This document shows positions 17,652 to 25,091 of a stretch of 64,000 nt of DNA, one piece after another. Below the pieces are notes generated by a model. It searched no databases. It saw only the letters and a list, made by a program, of their open reading frames with translations, and was not told where the DNA came from. Position 1 is the stretch's first letter, and each line of letters starts with the position of its first letter. This stretch comes from DASZGL01 sp035938875 (GTDB lineage Bacteria; Chloroflexota; Dormibacteria; Aeolococcales; Aeolococcaceae): NCBI GenBank assembly GCA_035938875.1, contig DASZGL010000041.1, positions 3,472 to 67,471 of the forward strand, given 5' to 3'. Made by a program: the position numbers and the translations under genes.

Positions 17652-18609
17652 CCAGGCGGCGAAGCAGGACCAGCGCGGCCACCGAGCCGAGCAGCGTGAC
17701 CAGGGCGGTGCCCCACTGCCGCCACTTGAGATCGTCAGGCAGGTACGCGGGGGCCGCGGGGATGGGCTGCAGGTGATGCACCCAGATGCCGTCGCCGGTT
17801 CCCGCGTATACCGCCTGAGCACGGCTGTCGGAGGTCAGCGCCAGGACACTGTCGGGAAGGCCGGGGCCGGCGCGGATCCAGTCGTCTCCGCTGTCGCGGC
17901 TGATCAGGACGGAGTAGCCGTCGGTGGCCAGGTAGATGGTGTCGGTGAGCGGTTGGTCGAACGCGGTCACCGCGGTCACCGTCGGGGCTCCCTGGACGAG
18001 GTTCTGGGGAAGCAGGACGAGAACGCGATTCCAATCCCCCCGGCCGCTGCGCCGCCACACGGTGTTGTCGTCGGAGATGGCCACAACCACCGTTGGCGAG
18101 GCTGCCGAGGCAGCGATGAGACGGGCGCCCGCGCCCAGGTTGGGGCTGCCGAGATCGATCTTGGGCACCGCGTCGGGGTAGGGACCATCGGCGTGGAGCA
18201 CCCGACCGGCGCACAGCGACCAGTGGTCGCGGCCGGCGGCCACCTCGGCGTCGGGCGGTGACGTTGGTGATCCACCGGTCAGCGCCGCCAGCGAGCACGA
18301 TGCGCTCGGCCGAGGTGCCTGTGCCGTCGCGGTGAATGTGGCGCCGCCGTCGATCGACGTGTAACGCGTGCCGCCGGCGACGGCGATGATGCGGTCACCG
18401 CTGGCAACAACGGTGGTTATTCGCTGACCGCGCAGGCCGACGGGCACCCACCAGGCCTCTCCGGCGTGCGGATTCGGCGTCGGCGCGGGGGTCGCGACGG
18501 GGGTCGGCGCCGGTGTCGCCGCGGCCGCTCCGTTGGCGGTGAGCGTCATCGCGAGAGTGGCGAGCAGCGGCGCGCACGCGGCGGCGCAGCCGTGGCGTAA
18601 ACCGGTCAC
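17632..18609 (-). CDS. YCF48/BNR-like beta-propeller protein with C-terminal membrane anchor
   Basis: A 325-residue predicted exported protein. It has an N-terminal hydrophobic signal segment, a Thr/Pro-rich linker (ATPAPTPVATPAPTPNP), propeller-like repeats with Asp-box flavour (TSIDGGATFTA near residue 84; ISRDSGDDWIRAGPGLP) and a C-terminal transmembrane helix followed by RRL. The GTG at 18609 overlaps the CPBP gene stop (GTGA). A longer upstream Arg-rich frame lies inside the CPBP gene and was rejected. It resembles the gene at 25092 in plan. Function unknown; an extracellular binding or scaffold role is likely. Confidence 0.72.
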   Translation of the reverse strand: MTGLRHGCAAACAPLLATLAMTLTANGAAAATPAPTPVATPAPTPNPHAGEAWWVPVGLRGQRITTVVASGDRIIAVAGGTRYTSIDGGATFTATAQAPRPSASCSLAALTGGSPTSPPDAEVAAGRDHWSLCAGRVLHADGPYPDAVPKIDLGSPNLGAGARLIAASAASPTVVVAISDDNTVWRRSGRGDWNRVLVLLPQNLVQGAPTVTAVTAFDQPLTDTIYLATDGYSVLISRDSGDDWIRAGPGLPDSVLALTSDSRAQAVYAGTGDGIWVHHLQPIPAAPAYLPDDLKWRQWGTALVTLLGSVAALVLLRRLVSAPPP

Positions 18610-19472
18610 TGCCCGTACAGCCCGTCGAGGATGACCACCGCGACGCCGACCTCGAGCACGGCGTGGATGACGATCGCGGGCCACAGCGAACGGGTCCGCT
18701 GGGTGATGTAGCCGAGCACCAACCCGAGCACGACGGTGACCGGGACGAACGGTCCGGCCGGCCCCTCGTACTGCACGGCGATGTGGGCCACGCCGAAGAG
18801 CGACGCCTGGCCGAGGTTGGCCGCCCAGGGTGGCAGGTCGCGCTCCAGGGCGCCGAGCAGGAGTCCCCGGAACTGCACCTCCTGCGCGGCCGCCTGGAGA
18901 ACGTACGCGGGTGCCAGCCAGGGCATGTCCCGACCCAGCGCCGCCGGTTCGATGCCTTCACGGCCGAGCAGCTGCGCCGGAATGGCGAACGCCGCCAGGA
19001 TGAGCAGCGCGGTGCCGGCAACAGCCACGCCGAGCGCGAGCGGCGAGATGCTGCGCAGTCGCAGCGCAGGCCGCGAGCGCGCGGGAAGCAGCGTTGTCGC
19101 GGCGACGCAGATGGCCGCGGTCGCCAGCATGTAGGCGGTGTCGGCGGCGAAGACGCGCTGGTTGAAGCTGTACCGATCGGCGAAGACGAGGGTCATCAGT
19201 CGCGGCATCGCCGCCCACAGCGAGAAGGGCACCGCAATCCCGGCGACGCCGAGGAGCACCGCCCGGCAGCGTGTCAGTGGCGCCCAGATGACCGACGCGG
19301 CGACCAGCGCGAGGCTCGGCATGGCGAGCCGGATGTCGAAGGGGTCCACCGAGACGGGGTCGCTGAAGGCGCGGGGGACGAGCAGGGCGATTCCAAGAGC
19401 AAACGCGGCGGCGAGGAGCGCGGCGACCGGAGGACGGCGCAGAGGCATGGGCCGGAGCGCGGCGATGTGCAC
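18606..19472 (-). CDS. CPBP-family intramembrane protease homologue
   Basis: A 288-residue polytopic membrane protein with about eight hydrophobic segments and the conserved abortive-infection/CAAX-protease (CPBP) core. Motif 1 is AAQEVQFRGLLLGAL (Gln197-Glu198-x-x-Phe-Arg202), motif 2 is SLFGVAHIAVQ (His230), and a third His lies in WPAIVIHAVLE (His270). The usual EExxxR pair is QExxxR here, so the first glutamate is missing and activity may be altered. The GTG start follows TATACA by 6 nt. It is co-transcribed with the propeller protein downstream. Confidence 0.85.
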   Translation of the reverse strand: MHIAALRPMPLRRPPVAALLAAAFALGIALLVPRAFSDPVSVDPFDIRLAMPSLALVAASVIWAPLTRCRAVLLGVAGIAVPFSLWAAMPRLMTLVFADRYSFNQRVFAADTAYMLATAAICVAATTLLPARSRPALRLRSISPLALGVAVAGTALLILAAFAIPAQLLGREGIEPAALGRDMPWLAPAYVLQAAAQEVQFRGLLLGALERDLPPWAANLGQASLFGVAHIAVQYEGPAGPFVPVTVVLGLVLGYITQRTRSLWPAIVIHAVLEVGVAVVILDGLYGQ

Positions 19473-19478
19473 GCCTTC

Positions 19479-19484
19479 TGTATA
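19479..19484 (-). promoter_or_regulatory. Leaderless -10-like box for the CPBP gene
   Basis: TATACA on the minus strand followed by GAAGGC and the GTG start. The last base departs from the TAnnnT pattern, so support is weaker than at other genes. Confidence 0.35.
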
Positions 19485-19568
19485 GCGAGTTGCCGCGAGC
19501 GTGCCCGTGTGCGAACCGGCTCGAGCAAGCAGCGCCGCGGAAAAGCCGTCGTCGGGGTGACATTGCAG

Positions 19569-19574
19569 TAGGCT
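19569..19574 (+). promoter_or_regulatory. Putative -10 box for purA
   Basis: TAGGCT, 11 nt upstream of the purA ATG at 19586, with no clear Shine-Dalgarno between. The transcript would have a very short leader. Confidence 0.38.
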
Positions 19575-19585
19575 TCCCCGACGCG

Positions 19586-20869
19586 ATGAGCGTGACCATC
19601 CTGGTGGGCGGCCAGTGGGGCGACGAGGGCAAGGGCAAGGTCATCGACCTGCTCGGCGACAGCGTCGACATGGTGGTCCGCTCGCAAGGAGGCAACAACG
19701 CCGGGCACACCGTGGTCAGCGAGGGTCGCGAGTTTCGCTTTCACCTGGTTCCCAGCGGCATCCTCTACCCGAGTGTCCTCTGCGTCATCGGTCACGGCGT
19801 CGTCGTCGATCCCAAGGCCTTTCTCGACGAGCTCGACCACGTCCACGAGAACGGCGTCTCGACCGAGAACCTCATCGTCAGCGACCGCGCCCACATGGTC
19901 ATGCCGTACCACCCTGTGCTCGACCAGCTGGGCGAGCAGCAGCGCGGCGACGACCGCCTGGGCACGACCTGGCGCGGCATCGGCCCCACCTATGAGGACA
20001 AGGTGCGGCGCATCGGCTTTCGCATCGGTGACCTGCAGAAGATCAAGTTCCTGGAGAAGAAGCTGCGCTTTGTGCTGCGCCTCAAGAACGAGACGCTGAC
20101 CCGGCTGTTTAGCGTCGATCCCTTCGACGAACAGGCCATCCTCGATGAGTACATCGGCTATGCGGAGAGACTCGATCGCTACATCCGCGACATCTACCCA
20201 GTGGTGCAGGGAGCGATCGCCGACGACCGGCGCATCCTCCTCGAGGGTGCGCAGGGAGTTATGCTCGACCTCGACCTGGGCACGTATCCCTACGTCACGT
20301 CGTCGTCGCCGACCGCGGGCGGGGCCTGCACGGGTAGCGGCATTCCCCCGTCACGCATCACCAAGACGGTCGCCGTTTTCAAGGCGTACACCACGAGGGT
20401 GGGATATGGCCCGTTCCCCACCGAGCTGGTCGACGGACTCGGCGAATTGATCCGCGAGGTAGGACGCGAGTACGGCACAACCACGGGCAGGGCACGCCGC
20501 GTCGGCTGGTACGACGCCGCCGTGGCCCGCTACGCGGTCAACACCAACGGCATCCAGTCCATCGTGCTCACCAAGCTCGATGTTCTGGACGACCTCGACA
20601 CGATCAAGATCTGCACGGGCTACGCCAGCAAGGGTGAGCCATGGGACCATCCCATGGCCAACATCTCCCACCTCAAGCACGCCGAGCCCGACTACATCGA
20701 GATGTCGGGGTGGAAATCCTCGACGCGCGGCTGCCGGCGCTTCGCGGACCTGCCCGCGCCGGCGCGCGACTACATCGAGCAGATCGCCGAGCTGAGTGGC
20801 GCGCCGATCGACGTCGTCTCCGTCGGCCCTGACCGCGAGCAGACCATCATCCGCCGGCCGCTGCTCTAG
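19586..20869 (+). CDS. purA: Adenylosuccinate synthetase
   Basis: Joins IMP and aspartate with GTP hydrolysis to give adenylosuccinate in AMP biosynthesis. The 427-residue protein begins with VGGQWGDEGKGKVIDLL, the GTP P-loop and catalytic Asp. It carries GGNNAGHTV, the LLEGAQGVMLDLDLGTYPYVTSSSPTAGG IMP-site block and TTGRARRVGWYD. The ATG at 19586 gives the canonical N-terminus; the frame extends 32 codons upstream without a family match. The TAG stop overlaps the stop of the convergent GNAT gene in a CTAG palindrome. Confidence 0.98.
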   Translation: MSVTILVGGQWGDEGKGKVIDLLGDSVDMVVRSQGGNNAGHTVVSEGREFRFHLVPSGILYPSVLCVIGHGVVVDPKAFLDELDHVHENGVSTENLIVSDRAHMVMPYHPVLDQLGEQQRGDDRLGTTWRGIGPTYEDKVRRIGFRIGDLQKIKFLEKKLRFVLRLKNETLTRLFSVDPFDEQAILDEYIGYAERLDRYIRDIYPVVQGAIADDRRILLEGAQGVMLDLDLGTYPYVTSSSPTAGGACTGSGIPPSRITKTVAVFKAYTTRVGYGPFPTELVDGLGELIREVGREYGTTTGRARRVGWYDAAVARYAVNTNGIQSIVLTKLDVLDDLDTIKICTGYASKGEPWDHPMANISHLKHAEPDYIEMSGWKSSTRGCRRFADLPAPARDYIEQIAELSGAPIDVVSVGPDREQTIIRRPLL

Positions 20870-21435
20870 CCCGCGGCGGCCGTGCCGCCCTCATGGTTCT
20901 GACGCGCCTGCCACTCGTCGCGCCCCAGCGCGAAATACTCCAGGTCGGATCCGTAGTGATGGCGCCGTCCCTCGAGGCGCATCCCCAGCTTGGCGATGAC
21001 GCGCAGAGATCGGGGGTTGTCGGGGCGCACCACGGCGACGATGCGATCCAGCCCGACGGTGGTGAATCCATGGCGAAGCGCGCCCTCGGCGGCCTCGGTG
21101 GCGATGCCTTTACCCCAGGAGTCACGCGCCAGGTGATAACCGACCTCGATCTCCTCGGTGTCGCCGAGGGGCTTGAGGATGACCGCGCCGGCGACGCGGC
21201 CGCTGTCACGCTCCTCGATCGCCCAGAAACCGAGACCCGCTCCCCGCGCCGAGCGCTGCTCCGCGCTGCGCAGCCGCGTCGCCGTGGTCTCGACGTCGGT
21301 GTCGGGCTCGCCGAGGAGGAAGTGGGTCACCTCGGCATCCGAGTACATGCGAAACGCCGCTTCGAGGTCGCCGGGCCCCCAGGGGCGGACGATGAGACGC
21401 TCGGTGGTGAAGATGGCGTCGCCGGCGTCGCTCAG
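20866..21435 (-). CDS. GNAT N-acetyltransferase, RimJ/RimL type
   Basis: A 189-residue acetyl-CoA-dependent N-acetyltransferase. It starts with IFTTERLIVRPWGPGD and contains the acetyl-CoA loop region EVGYHLARDSWGKGIATEAAEGALRH and the VRPDNPRSLRVIAKLGMRLEG block. This is typical of RimJ/RimL or Acetyltransf_3 proteins that acetylate protein N-termini or small amines. No ATG or GTG lies at a suitable place. The best start is CTG at 21435, which overlaps the mscL stop as CTGA and has GAGGTGA upstream, but this is inference. It is co-transcribed behind mscL. Confidence 0.87.
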   Translation of the reverse strand: MSDAGDAIFTTERLIVRPWGPGDLEAAFRMYSDAEVTHFLLGEPDTDVETTATRLRSAEQRSARGAGLGFWAIEERDSGRVAGAVILKPLGDTEEIEVGYHLARDSWGKGIATEAAEGALRHGFTTVGLDRIVAVVRPDNPRSLRVIAKLGMRLEGRRHHYGSDLEYFALGRDEWQARQNHEGGTAAAG

Positions 21436-21827
21436 CTCGGGGTCACCTCGCTGGTGCAGAAGGCACAGCGCGAGGCCGCCACGGGGATGTCGCTGACACA
21501 GTACGGGCAGGGCCGCGTCGTCGCGATCGCCGTCTTGGAGCGCATCCGGTTGAGCCGCGTCATCGGCACCACCACCACGAAGTAGATCGCCGCAGCGATG
21601 AGCACGAAGGTGATGACAGCGTTGACAAAAGCTCCCCACCTGAAGTCTGCACCGCGAACCGTGAACTTCTCAGCAGTGAGGTCGAGACTGCCGGGAATGC
21701 CGATCAGCGGCGTCAAGAAGTCAGACACCAGCTCCTTCACCACCGCGCCGAAGGCGCCGCCGATGACCACCGCGACGGCGAGGTCGACGACGTTGCCACG
21801 CAGCAGGAATTCACGAAATCCCTTCAT
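21432..21827 (-). CDS. mscL: Large-conductance mechanosensitive channel with zinc-ribbon tail
   Basis: Pentameric tension-gated channel that releases solutes on hypo-osmotic shock. The 131-residue protein begins MKGFREFLLRGNVVDLAVAVVIG, the signature of MscL helix TM1, with TM2 at WGAFVNAVITFVLIAAAIYFVVV. After TM2 the cytoplasmic end carries two Cys pairs (CPYC and CAFC) that should form a small zinc knuckle. The ATG at 21827 has a strong GGAGGTGG ribosome site. It overlaps the GNAT gene downstream. Confidence 0.95.
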   Translation of the reverse strand: MKGFREFLLRGNVVDLAVAVVIGGAFGAVVKELVSDFLTPLIGIPGSLDLTAEKFTVRGADFRWGAFVNAVITFVLIAAAIYFVVVVPMTRLNRMRSKTAIATTRPCPYCVSDIPVAASRCAFCTSEVTPS

Positions 21828-21937
21828 GGACCCACCTCCGGTGCACGCCTCTGCGCGCATCGGCTCGGTGCGCGCCCCCGGCCCCGGGGTGTAGGCGAAG
21901 CGCGGGCCGGTTGTCAATCGGCCCGCGCTCTCTGCGA

Positions 21938-22492
21938 TCAGGCGGCGACGGCCGCCTCCTGCCTGACCAGCTCTGCCTCGGCGGTGATCCTCACCTTCTC
22001 GCCGACGAGCAGCCGGCCCGCCTCGAGAACCTGGTTCCAGTTGAGACCGAAGTCGGTCCGGTTGATGGTTCCGCTGACGCTGACGCCGACCCGGGTGTTG
22101 CCCCAGGGGTCTGTCATCACCTCGGTCAGCTCGACGTCGAGCTCGACCGGACGGGTCGTGCCGCGGATGGTGAGGTCGCCCTTCACCTTGTAGCGGCCCT
22201 CGCCGGCGGGAAGGATCTCCCTGGTGCCGAAGGTCGCCTTGGGGTGGTTGTCGGCGTCGAAGAAGTCGGCGCTGCGTAGGTGGGCGTCACGCTTCTCGTC
22301 GCGCGTGTTGAGGCTGTGGACGTGCACCTCGACGGTCCCTGTCGACCGGGTGGGGTCCTCTTCGTCGTAGTCCAGGCTGCCGGTGAAGGAGCCGAAGCTG
22401 CCCTTGACTGTGCTGATGCCCAGGTGGCGGGCAGAGAACTCGAGGACGGAGTGGCTTGGTTCGATGACCCAGCTCATTTTGGTGTCTCCCAT
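21938..22492 (-). CDS. YceI-family protein
   Basis: A 184-residue lipocalin-like beta-barrel of the YceI family, which binds isoprenoid-like lipids. Diagnostic segments are WVIEPSHSVLEFSARHLGISTVKGSFGSFTGSLDYD at the start, LRSADFFDADNHPKATF in the middle and GNTRVGVSVSGTINRTDFGLNWN near the end. There is no signal peptide, so a cytoplasmic location is expected. The start may be the ATG at 22492 or at 22477; GGAGG lies upstream of the first and GGAG upstream of the second. It is divergent from an HxlR regulator that probably controls it. Confidence 0.93.
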   Translation of the reverse strand: MGDTKMSWVIEPSHSVLEFSARHLGISTVKGSFGSFTGSLDYDEEDPTRSTGTVEVHVHSLNTRDEKRDAHLRSADFFDADNHPKATFGTREILPAGEGRYKVKGDLTIRGTTRPVELDVELTEVMTDPWGNTRVGVSVSGTINRTDFGLNWNQVLEAGRLLVGEKVRITAEAELVRQEAAVAA

Positions 22493-22549
22493 GCGGGTTG
22501 ATCCTCCGGGTCGGAGGGCCGGTGACCACCGGCTGATCGCATCACACCA

Positions 22550-22576
22550 TATAGTGCTACAGTATGTCAAGTGCTA
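22550..22576. promoter_or_regulatory. Divergent yceI/hxlR promoter with AGTGCTA direct repeats
   Basis: Two AGTGCTA copies begin at 22553 and 22570. The first overlaps a TATAGT -10-like box on the plus strand, and TTGACA on the minus strand (22570-22565) abuts the second. Repeats placed over divergent promoter elements are a reasonable candidate operator for the HxlR protein. This is inference from position. Confidence 0.42.
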
Positions 22577-22660
22577 AATATGAGAAAGCGCAGCGTTCGA
22601 CGAAGCGCTCAGCGGGCCGACGGTTGCGATACCCTTGACGCGTTGAGCGGGGGTACATCC

Positions 22661-22999
22661 ATGGACAACGATTTCTGCCCGGTTTTCGAGGCCATCCAGC
22701 TTCTCCAGGAGAAGTGGACCCTCCATATCGTCCGGGCTCTGCTCGACGGCCCGGTCGGCTTCAACGAGCTGGCGCGCCGGGTTGGCGGCGTCAACCCTGC
22801 CACCCTGGCATCGCGTCTCGACCATCTCGTCGAACTCGGCTTGGTGCACAAGACGATCCACTCCACGATGCCGCCCCGCACCGCCTACGAGCTTTGCGAT
22901 GCCGGCGTCGAGCTGCAATCGGTCGTCGAGGCCATCGACGACTGGGGCCGGCGCAACCTGACGGGGCCGTTGAGCACGCCGGTCAAGGTCTCGGCCTGA
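22661..22999 (+). CDS. HxlR-family winged-helix transcriptional regulator
   Basis: A 112-residue DNA-binding protein. It starts MDNDFCPVFEAIQLLQEKWTLHIVRALLDG, with the N-terminal Cys typical of HxlR redox or thiol sensors. It continues with the winged-helix core FNELARRVGGVNPATLASRLDHLVELGLV and the TAYELCDAGVELQ wing. A longer frame from 22571 is possible, but GGGGG lies before the ATG at 22661 and the shorter form matches family length. Divergent from yceI. The final 17 bp overlap the convergent debranching-enzyme gene. Confidence 0.9.
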   Translation: MDNDFCPVFEAIQLLQEKWTLHIVRALLDGPVGFNELARRVGGVNPATLASRLDHLVELGLVHKTIHSTMPPRTAYELCDAGVELQSVVEAIDDWGRRNLTGPLSTPVKVSA

Positions 23000-24992
23000 C
23001 GCTCGGCGAGGTCTCGACCGGCGCCTGGGCCGCTACCGGCGCCGTCTGACGCCAGGCCCGCAGCACAGCGGCAACGCTCCACGCCTGCCATGGACAGCCC
23101 CGCGGGGTGTGCGGGGCGTCGCCGTCGGCGATCTCGGAGACCGAGCCCAGGCCGGCGTCGGCGATATGGTCGAGGAGGGGAATGAGCAAGCCACGCGCCG
23201 CCGCCGGGTCGCCGTGGACTCGGAGGTGGGCACCGACGAACGGGCCGATCAACCAGGGCCACACCGTCCCCTGGTGGTAGGCGGCGTCACGACCGGCCAC
23301 GTCTCCGCGGTAGCGGCCCGCGTAGCCGGGCTCGTCGGGGCTCAGTGAGCGCAGCCCCATCGAGGTGAGCAGCGATCTCTCCGCGACCGCGACCACCGCG
23401 GCGACCTGCGCGGCGCTGAGCGGCGTGTGATGCACCGCGGCAGCGATGACCGCGTTGGGCCTGACGCTGGGGTCGTCGCCGGCGGGCGAGTCGACGACGT
23501 CGAAGCAGTAGCCCGTCGCCGGATTCCAAAAGCGATCGAACCCGGTGGCGACCCGCTCGGCGAGAGCGGCGTAGTCGTGCCCTGAGGTTCTCGAGCCTGC
23601 CCAGCCGGCGAGGCAACGCAGAGCGTTGTGCCACAGCGCGTTGATCTCCACGGGCTTGCCGACCCGTGGCGTCACCACCCAGGTGCCGATCCGAGCGTCC
23701 ATCCAGGTCACCGCCACCCCCGGCTCCCCGGCGCGAAGCAGGCCGTCACCAGGGTCGGTGGCGATGCCGTGTGCGGTGCCGCGAAGGTGGCACTCGACGA
23801 TGTCCTCGAGCACCGGCCACAACTCGTCGACCAGGGTGCCGTCACCGGTGGCCTCAACGTGGGCGCGGAGCGCCTCGACGTACCACAGCGTGGCGTCGGC
23901 GGTGTTGAACTCCGGGGCGCCCCCCCGGTCGGGGAAGCGGTTGGGCAGCAGACCGCCGGCGATGTGCCCGGCGAAGGCGCGCAGCAGCCCGGCGCTGAGC
24001 TCTGGCCTGCCGGTGTCCAGGGCGAGGCCGGGAAGAGCGATGAAGGTGTCGCGGCCCCAGTCCCCGAACCACGGATAGCCGGCGATCACGGTCGGTCCCC
24101 GTCGCCTCGCGACGACGAACTGGTCGGCGGCGAGCACCAGGCGGATCGCCACGGGATCCTCGCGGGCGCCGGCGCGCTCCAGCAGGCCAGTGGTCCGCGC
24201 CCGCTCGGTCACCTCGAGCTCGCGCCAGCTGCCGGGATCGAAGGACTCGTCGAGCGACAGGCTCAGCGCCAGCGACTCCCCTACCTCCAGTACCGCGCTG
24301 ATGCTGCCCGCGGCGTAGAGGTCCTGGACGTCGGCCAGCCCGCGCTCGGTCTCGACGTCGAGCCGGAATCCCAGATGCCACTCACCACCACCGCCGGCGG
24401 TGCCCGAGCTGGCGCGGACGTGGATCGGTTCCCCCCAGGGGAATCGAACCGCAAGCCGCCGGCTGCCCACGGCCAGCGATGGCGCCTCTGTCTGTAGCCC
24501 CGGGGCATGGTGGTCGCGCCACGTGCAGAGCGGGCGGATGACGATGCGCAGCCCTGGATCGGGCGCGCGGCACAGCGTGTAGACGACCAGCGTCGTCGCC
24601 GGCGGCGTTCGCGGCATCAGCACCCGCTTCTCCAGGAGGATGCCGGCGAGCGCGTAGGTCCACACCGCCGACGATCCGCGCAGCTCGAAGGCCTCGAGCA
24701 GCTCGAAGCCGCGCGGGTCGACGGCGCCGTCCGCCCAGCGCTGGCTGTGCAGCGCCACGGTGCGGCCCGACGACGTGGTCAGCTCCTCGACCAGGCCGCC
24801 GACGAGCAGGGTGCGTCCCAGGGGTGGTTCGGTGGCGGCGATCAGGAGCCCGTGGTAGGCGCGACTGAGCGAGCCTGCGACGGTGCCCATCGCGTATCCG
24901 CCGGCGCCGTCGGTGAGCAGCCACTCGCGCCGAACCGCCGGCTCGAGGACGTCGACGATGCCCCGGCCGAGGCGGAGATGGGCCGGCTCCAT
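22983..24992 (-). CDS. Amylo-alpha-1,6-glucosidase / glycogen debranching enzyme
   Basis: A cytoplasmic glycoside hydrolase of about 669 residues, with an N-terminal glycogen-debranching beta domain (REWLLTDGAGGYAMGTVAGSLSRAYHGLL) and a GH63/GH133-like (alpha/alpha)6 barrel. Key blocks are YPWFGDWGRDTFIALPGLALDTGR, NTADATLWYVEALRA, EINALWHNALRCLAGWA and YHQGTVWPWLIGPFVGAHLR. The family removes alpha-1,6 branches from glycogen-like glucans. The start is taken at the ATG at 24992; a GTG 45 nt upstream is possible. No other glycogen gene is adjacent. Confidence 0.92.
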   Translation of the reverse strand: MEPAHLRLGRGIVDVLEPAVRREWLLTDGAGGYAMGTVAGSLSRAYHGLLIAATEPPLGRTLLVGGLVEELTTSSGRTVALHSQRWADGAVDPRGFELLEAFELRGSSAVWTYALAGILLEKRVLMPRTPPATTLVVYTLCRAPDPGLRIVIRPLCTWRDHHAPGLQTEAPSLAVGSRRLAVRFPWGEPIHVRASSGTAGGGGEWHLGFRLDVETERGLADVQDLYAAGSISAVLEVGESLALSLSLDESFDPGSWRELEVTERARTTGLLERAGAREDPVAIRLVLAADQFVVARRRGPTVIAGYPWFGDWGRDTFIALPGLALDTGRPELSAGLLRAFAGHIAGGLLPNRFPDRGGAPEFNTADATLWYVEALRAHVEATGDGTLVDELWPVLEDIVECHLRGTAHGIATDPGDGLLRAGEPGVAVTWMDARIGTWVVTPRVGKPVEINALWHNALRCLAGWAGSRTSGHDYAALAERVATGFDRFWNPATGYCFDVVDSPAGDDPSVRPNAVIAAAVHHTPLSAAQVAAVVAVAERSLLTSMGLRSLSPDEPGYAGRYRGDVAGRDAAYHQGTVWPWLIGPFVGAHLRVHGDPAAARGLLIPLLDHIADAGLGSVSEIADGDAPHTPRGCPWQAWSVAAVLRAWRQTAPVAAQAPVETSPSVRPRP

Positions 24993-25076
24993 GGCAGTAG
25001 ATGGTGCCCGCTGTGGCCGCGGTTGGCCTGATTCCACCCCGCGCGGAGTCGGCGACCGCCTGCGGAGTCACCGCTG

Positions 25077-25082
25077 TATCCT
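25077..25082 (+). promoter_or_regulatory. Near-leaderless -10 box for the propeller/MoxR operon
   Basis: TATCCT followed by nine bases and the GTG start at 25092, with no Shine-Dalgarno sequence. Confidence 0.42.
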
Positions 25083-25091
25083 GGCCTGCAG

